DNA of 64,000 bases from Radiobacillus deserti (GTDB lineage: Bacteria; Bacillota; Bacilli; Bacillales; Amphibacillaceae): NCBI RefSeq assembly GCF_007301515.1, contig NZ_CP041666.1, positions 2,418,001 through 2,482,000 of the forward strand, read 5' to 3'. Below the pieces are notes generated by a model, which worked only from the letters and a program-made list of their open reading frames with translations, was not told where the DNA came from and ran no database searches. Shown here one piece after another: positions 44,446 through 51,402 of this stretch (positions within the stretch are counted from its first letter, which is position 1; each line of letters starts with the position of its first letter). A program made the position numbers and the translations under genes.

Positions 44446-45386
44446 GATTTATTCTCCTTTAACAAGAGGTAAATGAAGTACACACCACCGACGAAGTTAA
44501 TGATGACACTTAGCGTGGTGGAAAAAGTAAAAACTCTTTCCACAATCATTTGACCGCCAACGAGGGCTACGATACTAATTAAGATGGAGCCAATGATAAG
44601 GTATGTATGTTTATACGTCTTGAAAAATTCATGCGCAATGTTGGCAACTAGCAATCCTAAAAATGTGATTGGTCCAACCAATGCTGTAGAAACAGAAACG
44701 AGAACCGCAATAACAATGAGTAATCGTTTCACAACAAAATCATAATCCACTCCCAGATTTACTGCGTGTTCTTTTCCTAAAGATAAGACATCCAGATATT
44801 TCAAGTACCGCCAAGAATACGCAGTTGCAAGGATAAAAATGATAATGCTGATGACTAATAAGTTCGTATTCATACTATTAAAGCTTGCGAACATACTGTT
44901 TTGTATGATTAGGAACTCGTTTGGATCAATTAAAACTTGCATGAACTCGGACAGACTTTCAAAAAATGTACCGAATACAAGTCCAACTAAAAGTAGAAAG
45001 TAAATGTTTTGCTGTCTTTTAAATAAAAATTTAAATAGAAGACTCGCAAAGAGAACCATTAATACTACACAAAGTAAAAAATTTAAGTTCTCATTTAATA
45101 CAATAGTACTGGTGGAACCAAATACAAAAATAATAAAAGTTTGGGTCAGTAGATATAATCTATCTAATCCTATTACACTAGGTGTAAGAATCCGATTATT
45201 TGTGATCGTTTGGAATATCATCGTCGAAAAAGCAATAACAGTACCCGTCACAACTAGAGCAATTACCTTTTCTGAGCGTCTTCCCAATATGTACTCCCAA
45301 TTTGTTCCTAAGTCGACGAATAAATAAATACTGGTTAAAAGGAGAGCCAATCCAGTTAACACAATCAATTTAACTGAATTACTCAT
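44439..45386 (-). CDS. yclO: Siderophore ABC transporter permease, YclO type
   Basis: A 315-residue FecCD permease with eight or nine hydrophobic segments and the family motif VGPITFLGLLVANIAHEFF near residue 240. It pairs with YclN to form the channel. It overlaps both neighbours by a few bases, so the three genes are coupled. Confidence 0.9.
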   Translation of the reverse strand: MSNSVKLIVLTGLALLLTSIYLFVDLGTNWEYILGRRSEKVIALVVTGTVIAFSTMIFQTITNNRILTPSVIGLDRLYLLTQTFIIFVFGSTSTIVLNENLNFLLCVVLMVLFASLLFKFLFKRQQNIYFLLLVGLVFGTFFESLSEFMQVLIDPNEFLIIQNSMFASFNSMNTNLLVISIIIFILATAYSWRYLKYLDVLSLGKEHAVNLGVDYDFVVKRLLIVIAVLVSVSTALVGPITFLGLLVANIAHEFFKTYKHTYLIIGSILISIVALVGGQMIVERVFTFSTTLSVIINFVGGVYFIYLLLKENKSW

Positions 45387-46329
45387 AAGCAGATCTCCTC
45401 ATAATTAGATATAAGAATATACCGCTCCCGATAACTCCAACTGTGACTCCAATCGCAATTTCGTATGGATAAATAATCACTCGACCTAACACATCACAAA
45501 ATAGGACGAAAACAGCTCCTAACAAGGCCGTGTGAGAAAGGCTCTTTTTTAAATGGTCTCCTTGATACATAGAAACGATATTTGGAATGATCAGACCTAA
45601 AAACGGAATCATTCCTACCGTTAGGATTACAACGGTTGAAGCTAAGGCAACGATGACTAGTCCGACATTGACAACAAACCGATGATTTAAACCTAGATTT
45701 GTTGCGAATTCTTCTCCCATACCAGCTATCGTAAACCGATTTGCATAGAAATACGTAAGAATTACCAAAGGAACGCTAATATAAAGTATTTCATATCGCC
45801 CTTGGATAATTAACGCAAAATTCCCTTGCAACCATGCTGACATGTTTTGAATTAAATCATTTTTATAAGCAAAGAACGTTGTAATGGAATAAACAATATT
45901 TCCAAACATCAATCCAACTAACGGAATGAAAATAGCATCCTTGAACTTTACTCGTTCCAAAATACTCATAAAAATGAAAGTTCCCAAAAGAGAAAACACG
46001 AAGGCAACGGCCATCTTTTGCATTAGAGAAGCTGTAGGAAATAGCATAAGCGCAACTAAAATTCCAAATCTCGCAGAGTCCATCGTCCCTGCCGTAGTCG
46101 GAGATACAAACTTGTTCCGACTCAATTGCTGCATAATTAATCCACAAATACTCATCGTTACTCCAGCAATAATAATGCTAATTAGTCTTGGAATTCGACT
46201 AATCCACAGTATATCTAGCTGATCGTCCGAAAAGTGGAACAAGTCTAAAGGTGTTACGTTTGAAACCCCAATAAATATGGAGGCAAAGGAAAATACAACT
46301 AAAGCAAGTACTAGATATCTTTTTTTCAT
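45379..46329 (-). CDS. yclN: Siderophore ABC transporter permease, YclN type
   Basis: A 316-residue FecCD permease, first gene of the operon, with LWISRIPRLISIIIAGVTMS near residue 42 and VGMIPFLGLIIPNIVSMY near 240. It is preceded by a strong promoter with a Fur box, so the operon should be repressed when iron is plentiful. Confidence 0.9.
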   Translation of the reverse strand: MKKRYLVLALVVFSFASIFIGVSNVTPLDLFHFSDDQLDILWISRIPRLISIIIAGVTMSICGLIMQQLSRNKFVSPTTAGTMDSARFGILVALMLFPTASLMQKMAVAFVFSLLGTFIFMSILERVKFKDAIFIPLVGLMFGNIVYSITTFFAYKNDLIQNMSAWLQGNFALIIQGRYEILYISVPLVILTYFYANRFTIAGMGEEFATNLGLNHRFVVNVGLVIVALASTVVILTVGMIPFLGLIIPNIVSMYQGDHLKKSLSHTALLGAVFVLFCDVLGRVIIYPYEIAIGVTVGVIGSGIFLYLIMRRSAYE

Positions 46330-46361
46330 AATAAACCCTTTTCTAGATATAGGTTTTCCAA

Positions 46362-46384
46362 GTAATAATGAAATTCATTATCAA
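46362..46384 (-). promoter_or_regulatory. Fur box upstream of yclN
   Basis: TGATAATGAATTTCATTATTA on the minus strand is a near-palindromic Fur site (arms ATAATGA / TCATTAT). It lies just after the predicted start point of the promoter at 46398-46425. Confidence 0.82.
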
Positions 46385-46397
46385 TTAGACAATTCTT

Positions 46398-46425
46398 ATC
46401 TTACCACCTCGTTCTCATTTGTCAA
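46398..46425 (-). promoter_or_regulatory. Sigma-A promoter of yclNOPQ
   Basis: TTGACA, 16 bases, TAAGAT on the minus strand, with the Fur box immediately downstream. Confidence 0.7.
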
Positions 46426-46446
46426 CCTCTAATTGAGAATTTATAG

Positions 46447-46490
46447 AAAAAACCCCAGTTTTGAGTGAATTTCAAAACATGGGGTTTTTT
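46447..46490 (-). terminator. Terminator of the HesB-like gene
   Basis: AAAACCCCATGTTTTGAAA paired with TTTTGAGTGA... and closing arms CCCC/GGGG, followed by a T-run on the minus strand. Confidence 0.8.
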
Positions 46491-46491
46491 A

Positions 46492-46794
46492 TTAATGCGG
46501 ATGATGATGTCCTTTTGAGGTATTCGTAATAACAAAACCTTCCTCTGGTACATAAAAATATTGAACCCACACACCATCTAAAAATTCTTCCCGCTTATCT
46601 AATAAAACATCTATATCCTTATCGGTATGAACAATTTCATCATGCTCAGTAGGCTCATCCAGCATAATGTCATAGTGAGCGTGGTTTCCATGATGTTCCG
46701 TTACATAAACTCGAACCATTTTTCCTTCAACCCCGTCACTAGCAAGCCATTCTTTTAGGACTTTTGCTGCATTACGATTAATCTTACATTTCAT
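46492..46794 (-). CDS. HesB/IscA-like protein lacking the metal cysteines
   Basis: A 100-residue protein of the HesB-like fold: INRNAAKVLKEWLASDGVEGKMVRVYVTEHHGNHAHYDIML, then VLLDKREEFLDGVWVQYFYVPEEGFVI. Canonical A-type Fe-S carriers have a C-x-C and a further cysteine; here the only cysteine is at residue 3. The tail is GHHHPH. It therefore cannot bind a cluster in the usual way. The ATG at 46794 follows GGAGTG. It stands beside iron uptake genes and downstream of a Fur-controlled promoter. Role unknown. Confidence 0.75.
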   Translation of the reverse strand: MKCKINRNAAKVLKEWLASDGVEGKMVRVYVTEHHGNHAHYDIMLDEPTEHDEIVHTDKDIDVLLDKREEFLDGVWVQYFYVPEEGFVITNTSKGHHHPH

Positions 46795-47062
46795 AGCTAT
46801 CACTCCATCTTTTTCTCTATATTACCATTCAAGTGTTGATTTAGTCCTAGATTACACATTTTTATGCATGAACCTATTACGTTCCTTGAGTGGAATCCAT
46901 AATGAATTAGCTTCCATTTACATTGCTTATGTAATTTCAAAAGTTGTTGACTCTTTCCCGCTTCTTTTGATTCCCAACGACCACCTTCTACTATCTGATG
47001 AAAGAAAACTGGTTCCTCGTTTTGGCAATGAGAAAGGGATTTTTCACTTCCGCCATTATAAT
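46795..47062 (-). other. Fur-controlled leader or small RNA region
   Basis: About 250 bases between a Fur-regulated promoter and the HesB-like gene. The minus strand has a frame open across the stretch (to 46800) but it contains no usable start codon after the promoter; the plus strand has a 65-codon frame at 46868-47065 with no ribosome-binding site. The region may be an untranslated leader, a small RNA, or a decayed gene. I cannot decide. Confidence 0.4.
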
Positions 47063-47090
47063 TGAAAATGATTATCAACGTCAACATTTA
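47050..47090 (-). promoter_or_regulatory. Promoter with embedded Fur box
   Basis: On the minus strand TTGACG is followed 18 bases later by TATAAT, and the spacer carries TGATAATCATTTTCA (47063-47077), 14 of 15 matches to the Fur 7-1-7 consensus. This is a textbook arrangement for iron repression, directed toward the HesB-like gene. Confidence 0.8.
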
Positions 47091-47094
47091 TGAA

Positions 47095-47250
47095 TAGGGT
47101 GAGATAACCAATAGGTTGACTGGTTTCTTTGTGCTTCGCACCTCATTGTAACGTGTTGGTTCGAGGTTTAGCGACCTAAACCTTTTTTGTCGCGTTACGC
47201 GTTTTTTGGCGAACCGAGTATCGTTTTGGCGACTTCAAAGTTCAATAACC
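47095..47250. other. Hairpin-rich intergenic block
   Basis: The block is richer in GC than its flanks and holds several stems: TGCTTCGCA, an 8-base stem AGGTTTAG / CTAAACCT with six T after it, CGCG/CGCG with six T after it, and repeated GGCGA/GGCGAC words. No reading frame stands out. It separates the SASP gene from the Fur promoter. Confidence 0.45.
47164..47189 (+). terminator. Orphan plus-strand terminator
   Basis: AGGTTTAG CGAC CTAAACCT followed by TTTTT has full intrinsic terminator form on the plus strand, yet no plus-strand gene ends here. Confidence 0.6.
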
Positions 47251-47253
47251 AAA

Positions 47254-47279
47254 GAAAAGGGAGCATACTCCCTTTTCTT
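47254..47279 (-). terminator. Terminator of the SASP gene
   Basis: AAAGAAAAGGGAG / CTCCCTTTTCTTT stem at the SASP stop codon on the minus strand. Confidence 0.85.
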
Positions 47280-47533
47280 TATCTTTTTTCATTCAACTGC
47301 TGTTGAGCCATACGAATCATTTCTTTTACCATATTCCCACCAATTTGGCCCCCTACCTTACCGGCATCCTTGGCTTTTATATTTCCGTTATACCCTTTTT
47401 CAAGATGAATTCCTTGTTCCTTTGCCACTTCATACTTCGTTTGATCAGCTTGTCTCGTATTTGTCACTCGTTCTTTCAATCTGTCGAGTCCTTCTCTTGC
47501 TTCCGGAACTAAAATCTTGTTTCTTCTTGCCAT
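47279..47533 (-). CDS. Alpha/beta-type small acid-soluble spore protein
   Basis: An 84-residue SASP. It has the two signature regions of the alpha/beta family: YEVAKEQGIHLEKGYNGNI around the germination-protease cleavage site and KVGGQIGGNMVKEMIRMAQQQL, the DNA-binding repeat. It coats spore DNA in A-like form and is degraded on germination. It has GGAGGCTTTC before ATG and follows the YozQ-like gene by 11 bases, so both are probably made late in the forespore. Confidence 0.92.
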   Translation of the reverse strand: MARRNKILVPEAREGLDRLKERVTNTRQADQTKYEVAKEQGIHLEKGYNGNIKAKDAGKVGGQIGGNMVKEMIRMAQQQLNEKR

Positions 47534-47544
47534 ATGAAAGCCTC

Positions 47545-47761
47545 CTAATATCCTTCTCTAGGGATATCTCTGCCTTGACCATTTTTTAATGAACCGTTGC
47601 GTTTCACATTATCGATTCTCCCATCAATCGTACCTTCGACAAGTGTGTCAGAAGCTTGTTCATGGGTAACTGCAAGGCCTTGTTCCGTTTCATCATTACT
47701 GTTATATTGCTCTGGCTGAAAAAATTTTACGTGCCACTTCACTTGTTTTTTTATTTGGCAT
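47545..47761 (-). pseudogene. YozQ-like (DUF4025) gene with a single-base frameshift
   Basis: The ATG at 47761 has an ideal site (GGAGTGAAGCTAC) and encodes MPNKKTSEVARKIF, then hits a stop six codons later. One base forward the frame continues QPEQYNSNDETEQGLAVTHEQASDTL... to 47545, including the THEQASDT and EGTIDGRID motifs I associate with YozQ/DUF4025. Dropping one base from the six-base A run at 47719-47724 restores a protein of about 71 residues. Either the run is miscounted in the assembly or the gene is broken or slips. Confidence 0.65.
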
Positions 47762-47906
47762 GTAGCTTCACTCCTTCCATATATCTAGGTTTAGCTTTAC
47801 GAAGAAAAATATGATTTCCGCTTATCGGTAAACGTCGGGAATGGATATAAAAGTTAGCATTTGGTAAAATCACCAATAAGAAAGGTCATAAAGGGGGAAT
47901 TTTGAA

Positions 47907-49046
47907 ATGAAGATTGTTTCGATTGAACCGACACCAAGTCCCCATTCGATGAAAATAAATTTAGACAAATCCTTACCGGATGGGAAAAGTGTTAACTATA
48001 AATTGGATGACTCATTAGAACAAGCACCTTCTTTCATCAAACAGCTCATGAAGATAGAAGGCGTAAAGGGCATTTATCACGTTACAGATTTTCTTGCCTT
48101 AGAACGTCAACCGAAAGTCGCATGGGAATCTATTCTTCCTGCTGTAAGAAATGTGTTTGGTCAAGCAGAAGAAATGGTTTCTACTCCTATCGATAAACAT
48201 CAAGCAGAAGACCCATACAAAGAAATTAAGGTGCTTATCCAAATGTACCGGGATATTCCGATTCAAATAAAGCTTCAAGAAGGCGAAGAAGAGCATAGAG
48301 TTGGATTACCTAGTGAATTTATGGATGCTGTTATGAAGGCCTCCGCTGATTCACCCGCTTTTGTAATGGAACGTAAATGGGTAGAACAAAGCACTCGTTA
48401 CGGTACGATTGAAGAGATAGGTAAAGAGGTGCTAGAAGAAATTCTAGCTAGTTATGATTCAGAGCGTCTACATGTCCTTGTTCAACAAGCTATACAGGAA
48501 GAACCTGTTGAAGTGGCTCAATCATCCGAAACTGTATCCAGTTTGTTACAAGCTTTAGATAATACGGATTGGAAAATACGATATGCTGCCTTAGACAAAA
48601 TGGAACCGTCCTTTGAAACATTGCCAGTTCTAGAAAAAGCCTTACAAGATGAAAAGGCATCCATCCGTAGACTAGCAACTGCTTATCTCGGAATGATTGA
48701 GGAACCAGAAGTACTTCCATATTTATACAAAGCGCTTCGAGATAAAGTAGTAACTGTCAGAAGAACAGCTGGTGACTGCTTGTCTGACTTGGGGTTTAAG
48801 GAAGCAATGCCTCATATGATACAATCGTTAAGAGACTCTAATCGTATTGTACGTTGGAGAGCCGCCATGTATTTATTTGAAATTGGGGATGAAACGGCGC
48901 TGGATGCATTGAAAGAAGCCGCAGATGATCCAGAATTCGAAGTTCGCATGCAAATAAAACTCGCCATTGAACGGATAGAAGGCGGAGAGGAAGCAAAAGG
49001 CTCCGTGTGGCATCAAATGACACAAGCAACAAAAAACAAGTCTTAA
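47907..49046 (+). CDS. CvfC-like protein: Nfu N-terminal domain plus HEAT repeats
   Basis: A 379-residue cytosolic protein. The first 85 residues match the Nfu/NifU N-terminal scaffold-associated domain (EPTPSPHSMKINLDKSLPDG, then KQLMKIEGVKGIYHVTDFLALER). The C-terminal 170 residues are HEAT-like repeats (LLQALDNTDWKIRYAALDKM, LEKALQDEKASIRRLATAYL and others). This is the layout of the conserved virulence factor C family of Firmicutes, whose molecular role is unclear. It has no CxxC cluster site. The bacilliredoxin gene starts 20 bases downstream. Confidence 0.85.
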   Translation: MKIVSIEPTPSPHSMKINLDKSLPDGKSVNYKLDDSLEQAPSFIKQLMKIEGVKGIYHVTDFLALERQPKVAWESILPAVRNVFGQAEEMVSTPIDKHQAEDPYKEIKVLIQMYRDIPIQIKLQEGEEEHRVGLPSEFMDAVMKASADSPAFVMERKWVEQSTRYGTIEEIGKEVLEEILASYDSERLHVLVQQAIQEEPVEVAQSSETVSSLLQALDNTDWKIRYAALDKMEPSFETLPVLEKALQDEKASIRRLATAYLGMIEEPEVLPYLYKALRDKVVTVRRTAGDCLSDLGFKEAMPHMIQSLRDSNRIVRWRAAMYLFEIGDETALDALKEAADDPEFEVRMQIKLAIERIEGGEEAKGSVWHQMTQATKNKS

Positions 49047-49066
49047 GAAAAGGGGTAAACGATAAG

Positions 49067-49495
49067 ATGAATGCATATGAACAATATATGAAAGAAGTTT
49101 CACAACCAATGAGAGATGAGCTTATCCATGCTGGCTTTGAAGAGTTAACGACACCAGAGGCTGTCGATAACTTTATAGGAGAAACAAAAGGAACATCTCT
49201 TGTTGTTGTAAATTCGGTATGTGGCTGTGCAGCAGGTTTAGCACGACCAGCCATTCGAGAATCCTTATCGAATGAAAAGAAACCTGAACAACTCGTAACC
49301 GTGTTTGCTGGTCAAGATCGAGAGGCAACAGCAAGAATGCGTGATTATTTTGAAGGAATTGAACCATCCTCTCCATCAGTAGCACTTTTAAAGGATGGGC
49401 AAGTTGTACATTTTGTGCCAAGAGAGGATATTGAAGATCACGATATAGAAGAAATCGTTGCAAACCTTACAAACGCTTATAATGAATATTGCTAA
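49067..49495 (+). CDS. Bacilliredoxin BrxA/BrxB (YphP/YqiW family)
   Basis: A 142-residue thioredoxin-fold protein with the bacilliredoxin motif C52-G-C54 in VNSVCGCAAGLARP. It removes bacillithiol from proteins that became S-bacillithiolated under oxidative stress. The ATG at 49067 follows AAAAGGGG; the longer frame overlaps the upstream gene. Operonic with the CvfC-like gene. Confidence 0.92.
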   Translation: MNAYEQYMKEVSQPMRDELIHAGFEELTTPEAVDNFIGETKGTSLVVVNSVCGCAAGLARPAIRESLSNEKKPEQLVTVFAGQDREATARMRDYFEGIEPSSPSVALLKDGQVVHFVPREDIEDHDIEEIVANLTNAYNEYC

Positions 49496-49530
49496 GAAAA
49501 ACGGATGGCAAAAACCTAGCCATCCGTTTA
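49496..49530. terminator. Bidirectional terminator after the bacilliredoxin gene
   Basis: AAAACGGATGGC / GCCATCCGTTT stem between convergent genes. Confidence 0.85.
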
Positions 49531-49531
49531 C

Positions 49532-49834
49532 TTATGATACAAACTGTTCGGAATAGGACGTAAGAAAATACGGAAGTAGTCTTTCCTTCTCTTCTTGTAA
49601 ATAGGAACAAATTTGTTGACCTAAAGGAGCAGGAAACACTCTTTTCCCACAAAGAGCACAGGTTGCTTTCGAGTGAAACAGGTGTTTTATGTTGATTGCT
49701 ATGTAATCCGTATTCTTTCCAACTAACATATGGTATTGTTGTCCACTTATTTCAAACCGTATGTTATACCCGCTATATTCAGTAGATTTTGAAATAGCTA
49801 CTTGTTGAATCATTAAATCAAGTGGATTCTCCAT
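49532..49834 (-). CDS. Small hypothetical protein with one CxxC
   Basis: A 100-residue cytosolic protein. The middle part (YNIRFEISGQQYHMLVGKNTDYIAINIKHLF) looks like a beta-rich fold and a single CALCGK motif at about residues 59-64 could form half of a zinc site. I do not recognise the family. GGAGAGAGACTAC before the ATG and the following terminator support a real gene. Confidence 0.6.
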   Translation of the reverse strand: MENPLDLMIQQVAISKSTEYSGYNIRFEISGQQYHMLVGKNTDYIAINIKHLFHSKATCALCGKRVFPAPLGQQICSYLQEEKERLLPYFLTSYSEQFVS

Positions 49835-49955
49835 GTAGTCTCTCTCCTTTACGTGTTCCCCTTATTTTACCGCTTACCAATTAATAAGAAAAGAATTCAA
49901 ATTTGAATAAAATAAAAAGCTGAAAGGTATGACCCCTCCAGCCTTAAGAGACAAT

Positions 49956-50129
49956 TTATCTTTTATGCGCTCTTGCGTCAGCAGCTTTCGAGCGAGCTTG
50001 CGCTTCTATATCCTCGTGGTCAGCTAATTCTCTTGAGAACTCCACGTCAATACCATCTGTTGTTTTCTCGTACTTTGGCGTTTGTGCTAGTTTGTTTCTG
50101 CTTTTGCCTTTATGATCATCTCTACCCAT
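49956..50129 (-). CDS. YfhD-like small hydrophilic protein (57 residues)
   Basis: A 57-residue, highly charged protein starting MGRDDHKGKSRNKLAQTPK and containing DGIDVEFSRELADHEDIEAQ, the conserved part of the YfhD-type family of bacilli. GGGGTG precedes the ATG. Such proteins are often sporulation-associated and of unknown function. It is too short for common ORF cut-offs. Confidence 0.75.
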   Translation of the reverse strand: MGRDDHKGKSRNKLAQTPKYEKTTDGIDVEFSRELADHEDIEAQARSKAADARAHKR

Positions 50130-50421
50130 TTTAAAACACCCCTTTTCTTCATGTTCTTCCTTAGATTTTCCGTTCCGAAGGATTTCATTCCTAACAAAAT
50201 GTGTCTATGACTACTCCGATGTTTAAAGGAAAAATGCACCTTCTAATCCTGAATATGCTGCATTTGTGTCTTTTCTATGAATAAAAAGCGGACGTTTCTT
50301 GAACTCTTTTTGACAAGGCTGTGAAGGTGGGTTTTTTGTATCTTAGCAGGTGGTATTATGGCAAATGAACGCGAAATTATCATTACACTACTTTGAAGTG
50401 CAAGTGGAAGGGAGTCAGAAC
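50130..50421. other. Upstream region of the qox operon
   Basis: Holds the qox promoter on the plus strand, which I cannot place firmly; a TTGACA at 50310 lacks a well-spaced -10. A 12-codon frame (ATG at 50358, MANEREIIITLL) with AGGTGG before it ends 24 bases before qoxA and could be a leader peptide. Evidence is weak. Confidence 0.3.
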
Positions 50422-51402
50422 ATGAGATTTATTAAATACATTATCCCTCTCGTTCTGTTATTAGCTGTCCTGACTGGATGCGAAACCAATATGGTCGTGC
50501 TTGATCCACAAGGACCAGTTGCAAAAACACAAGCAAATTTAATTATATTTTCCATGATTATGATGGCTGTTGTTGTCATCGTTGTGTTTGCTTTATTTGC
50601 ATACATCGTTTGGAAATATCGTGAAAAACCAGAAAACATGGATAAAGAACCGGAAGAAGAAGAAGGCAGTAAAGCATTAGAAATAACTTGGTTTGTGATT
50701 CCAGTTATTATTGTTGCTATTCTTTCTGTTCCAACTGTTATGGCTACGTATGACCTAGAAGATATTCCAGAGGCATATGACCATGAAGAACCATTAGTGA
50801 TTCATGTTACTTCTGCGGATTGGAAATGGATTTTCAGTTATCCTGAACAAGGGATTGAAACAGTGAACTATTTAAATATTCCAGAAGATACTCCAGTACT
50901 CTTCAAGCTGACTTCTACCGGTACGATGCAATCCTTTTGGGTTCCTGCATTAGGTGGTCAGAAATATACGATGGCAAATATGGAAACAAAGCTTTATTTA
51001 GTTGCTGAAAATCCTGGAACGTACCTTGGAAGAAATACAAACTTCAACGGAAAAGGCTATGCTCACATGGACTTTGAAGTAGAATCCCAAACAAGTGAAG
51101 ATTTCAACAAATGGGTTCAAGAAGTAAAAGAAACAGCTCCTACTTTAACAAAAGAAAAATATGTAGAAATCGTACAACCAGGACAAGTTGGAAGAATGAC
51201 GTTTAACGACACTCATTTACAATGGTTCCAACACTCAAATCATCATTCAGAATTGCTAACAGACCCAGAAGATTATGAAATTAATCACGGAGCTTCTGAG
51301 GAACATCCGGAAGAGCACCATTCTGAAGATATGGAAGAAGAAATGAACCACGAGCATGATCATGGTTCATCAGAAGATGAACAGGGAGGCGAATCTGAAT
51401 GA
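50422..51402 (+). CDS. qoxA: Quinol oxidase aa3 subunit II
   Basis: A 326-residue lipoprotein subunit II: signal peptide with lipobox LTGC, two membrane helices at about 38-65 and 90-110, then the cupredoxin domain (TSADWKWIFSYPEQGIETVN). The copper A ligands of cytochrome c oxidases are absent, as expected for a quinol oxidase. The last 60 residues form a His/Glu/Asp-rich tail (HPEEHHSEDMEEE, NHEHDHGSS) that is longer than I expect for QoxA. The ATG at 50422 follows AAGGGAG. It overlaps qoxB as ATGA. Confidence 0.92.
   Translation: MRFIKYIIPLVLLLAVLTGCETNMVVLDPQGPVAKTQANLIIFSMIMMAVVVIVVFALFAYIVWKYREKPENMDKEPEEEEGSKALEITWFVIPVIIVAILSVPTVMATYDLEDIPEAYDHEEPLVIHVTSADWKWIFSYPEQGIETVNYLNIPEDTPVLFKLTSTGTMQSFWVPALGGQKYTMANMETKLYLVAENPGTYLGRNTNFNGKGYAHMDFEVESQTSEDFNKWVQEVKETAPTLTKEKYVEIVQPGQVGRMTFNDTHLQWFQHSNHHSELLTDPEDYEINHGASEEHPEEHHSEDMEEEMNHEHDHGSSEDEQGGESE

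Noticed and set aside
46868..47065. 65-codon open frame on the plus strand opposite the Fur-controlled region
   Set aside because: No ribosome-binding site, no recognised family, and it ends within the Fur-box promoter of the other strand. Kept only as part of the intergenic note.
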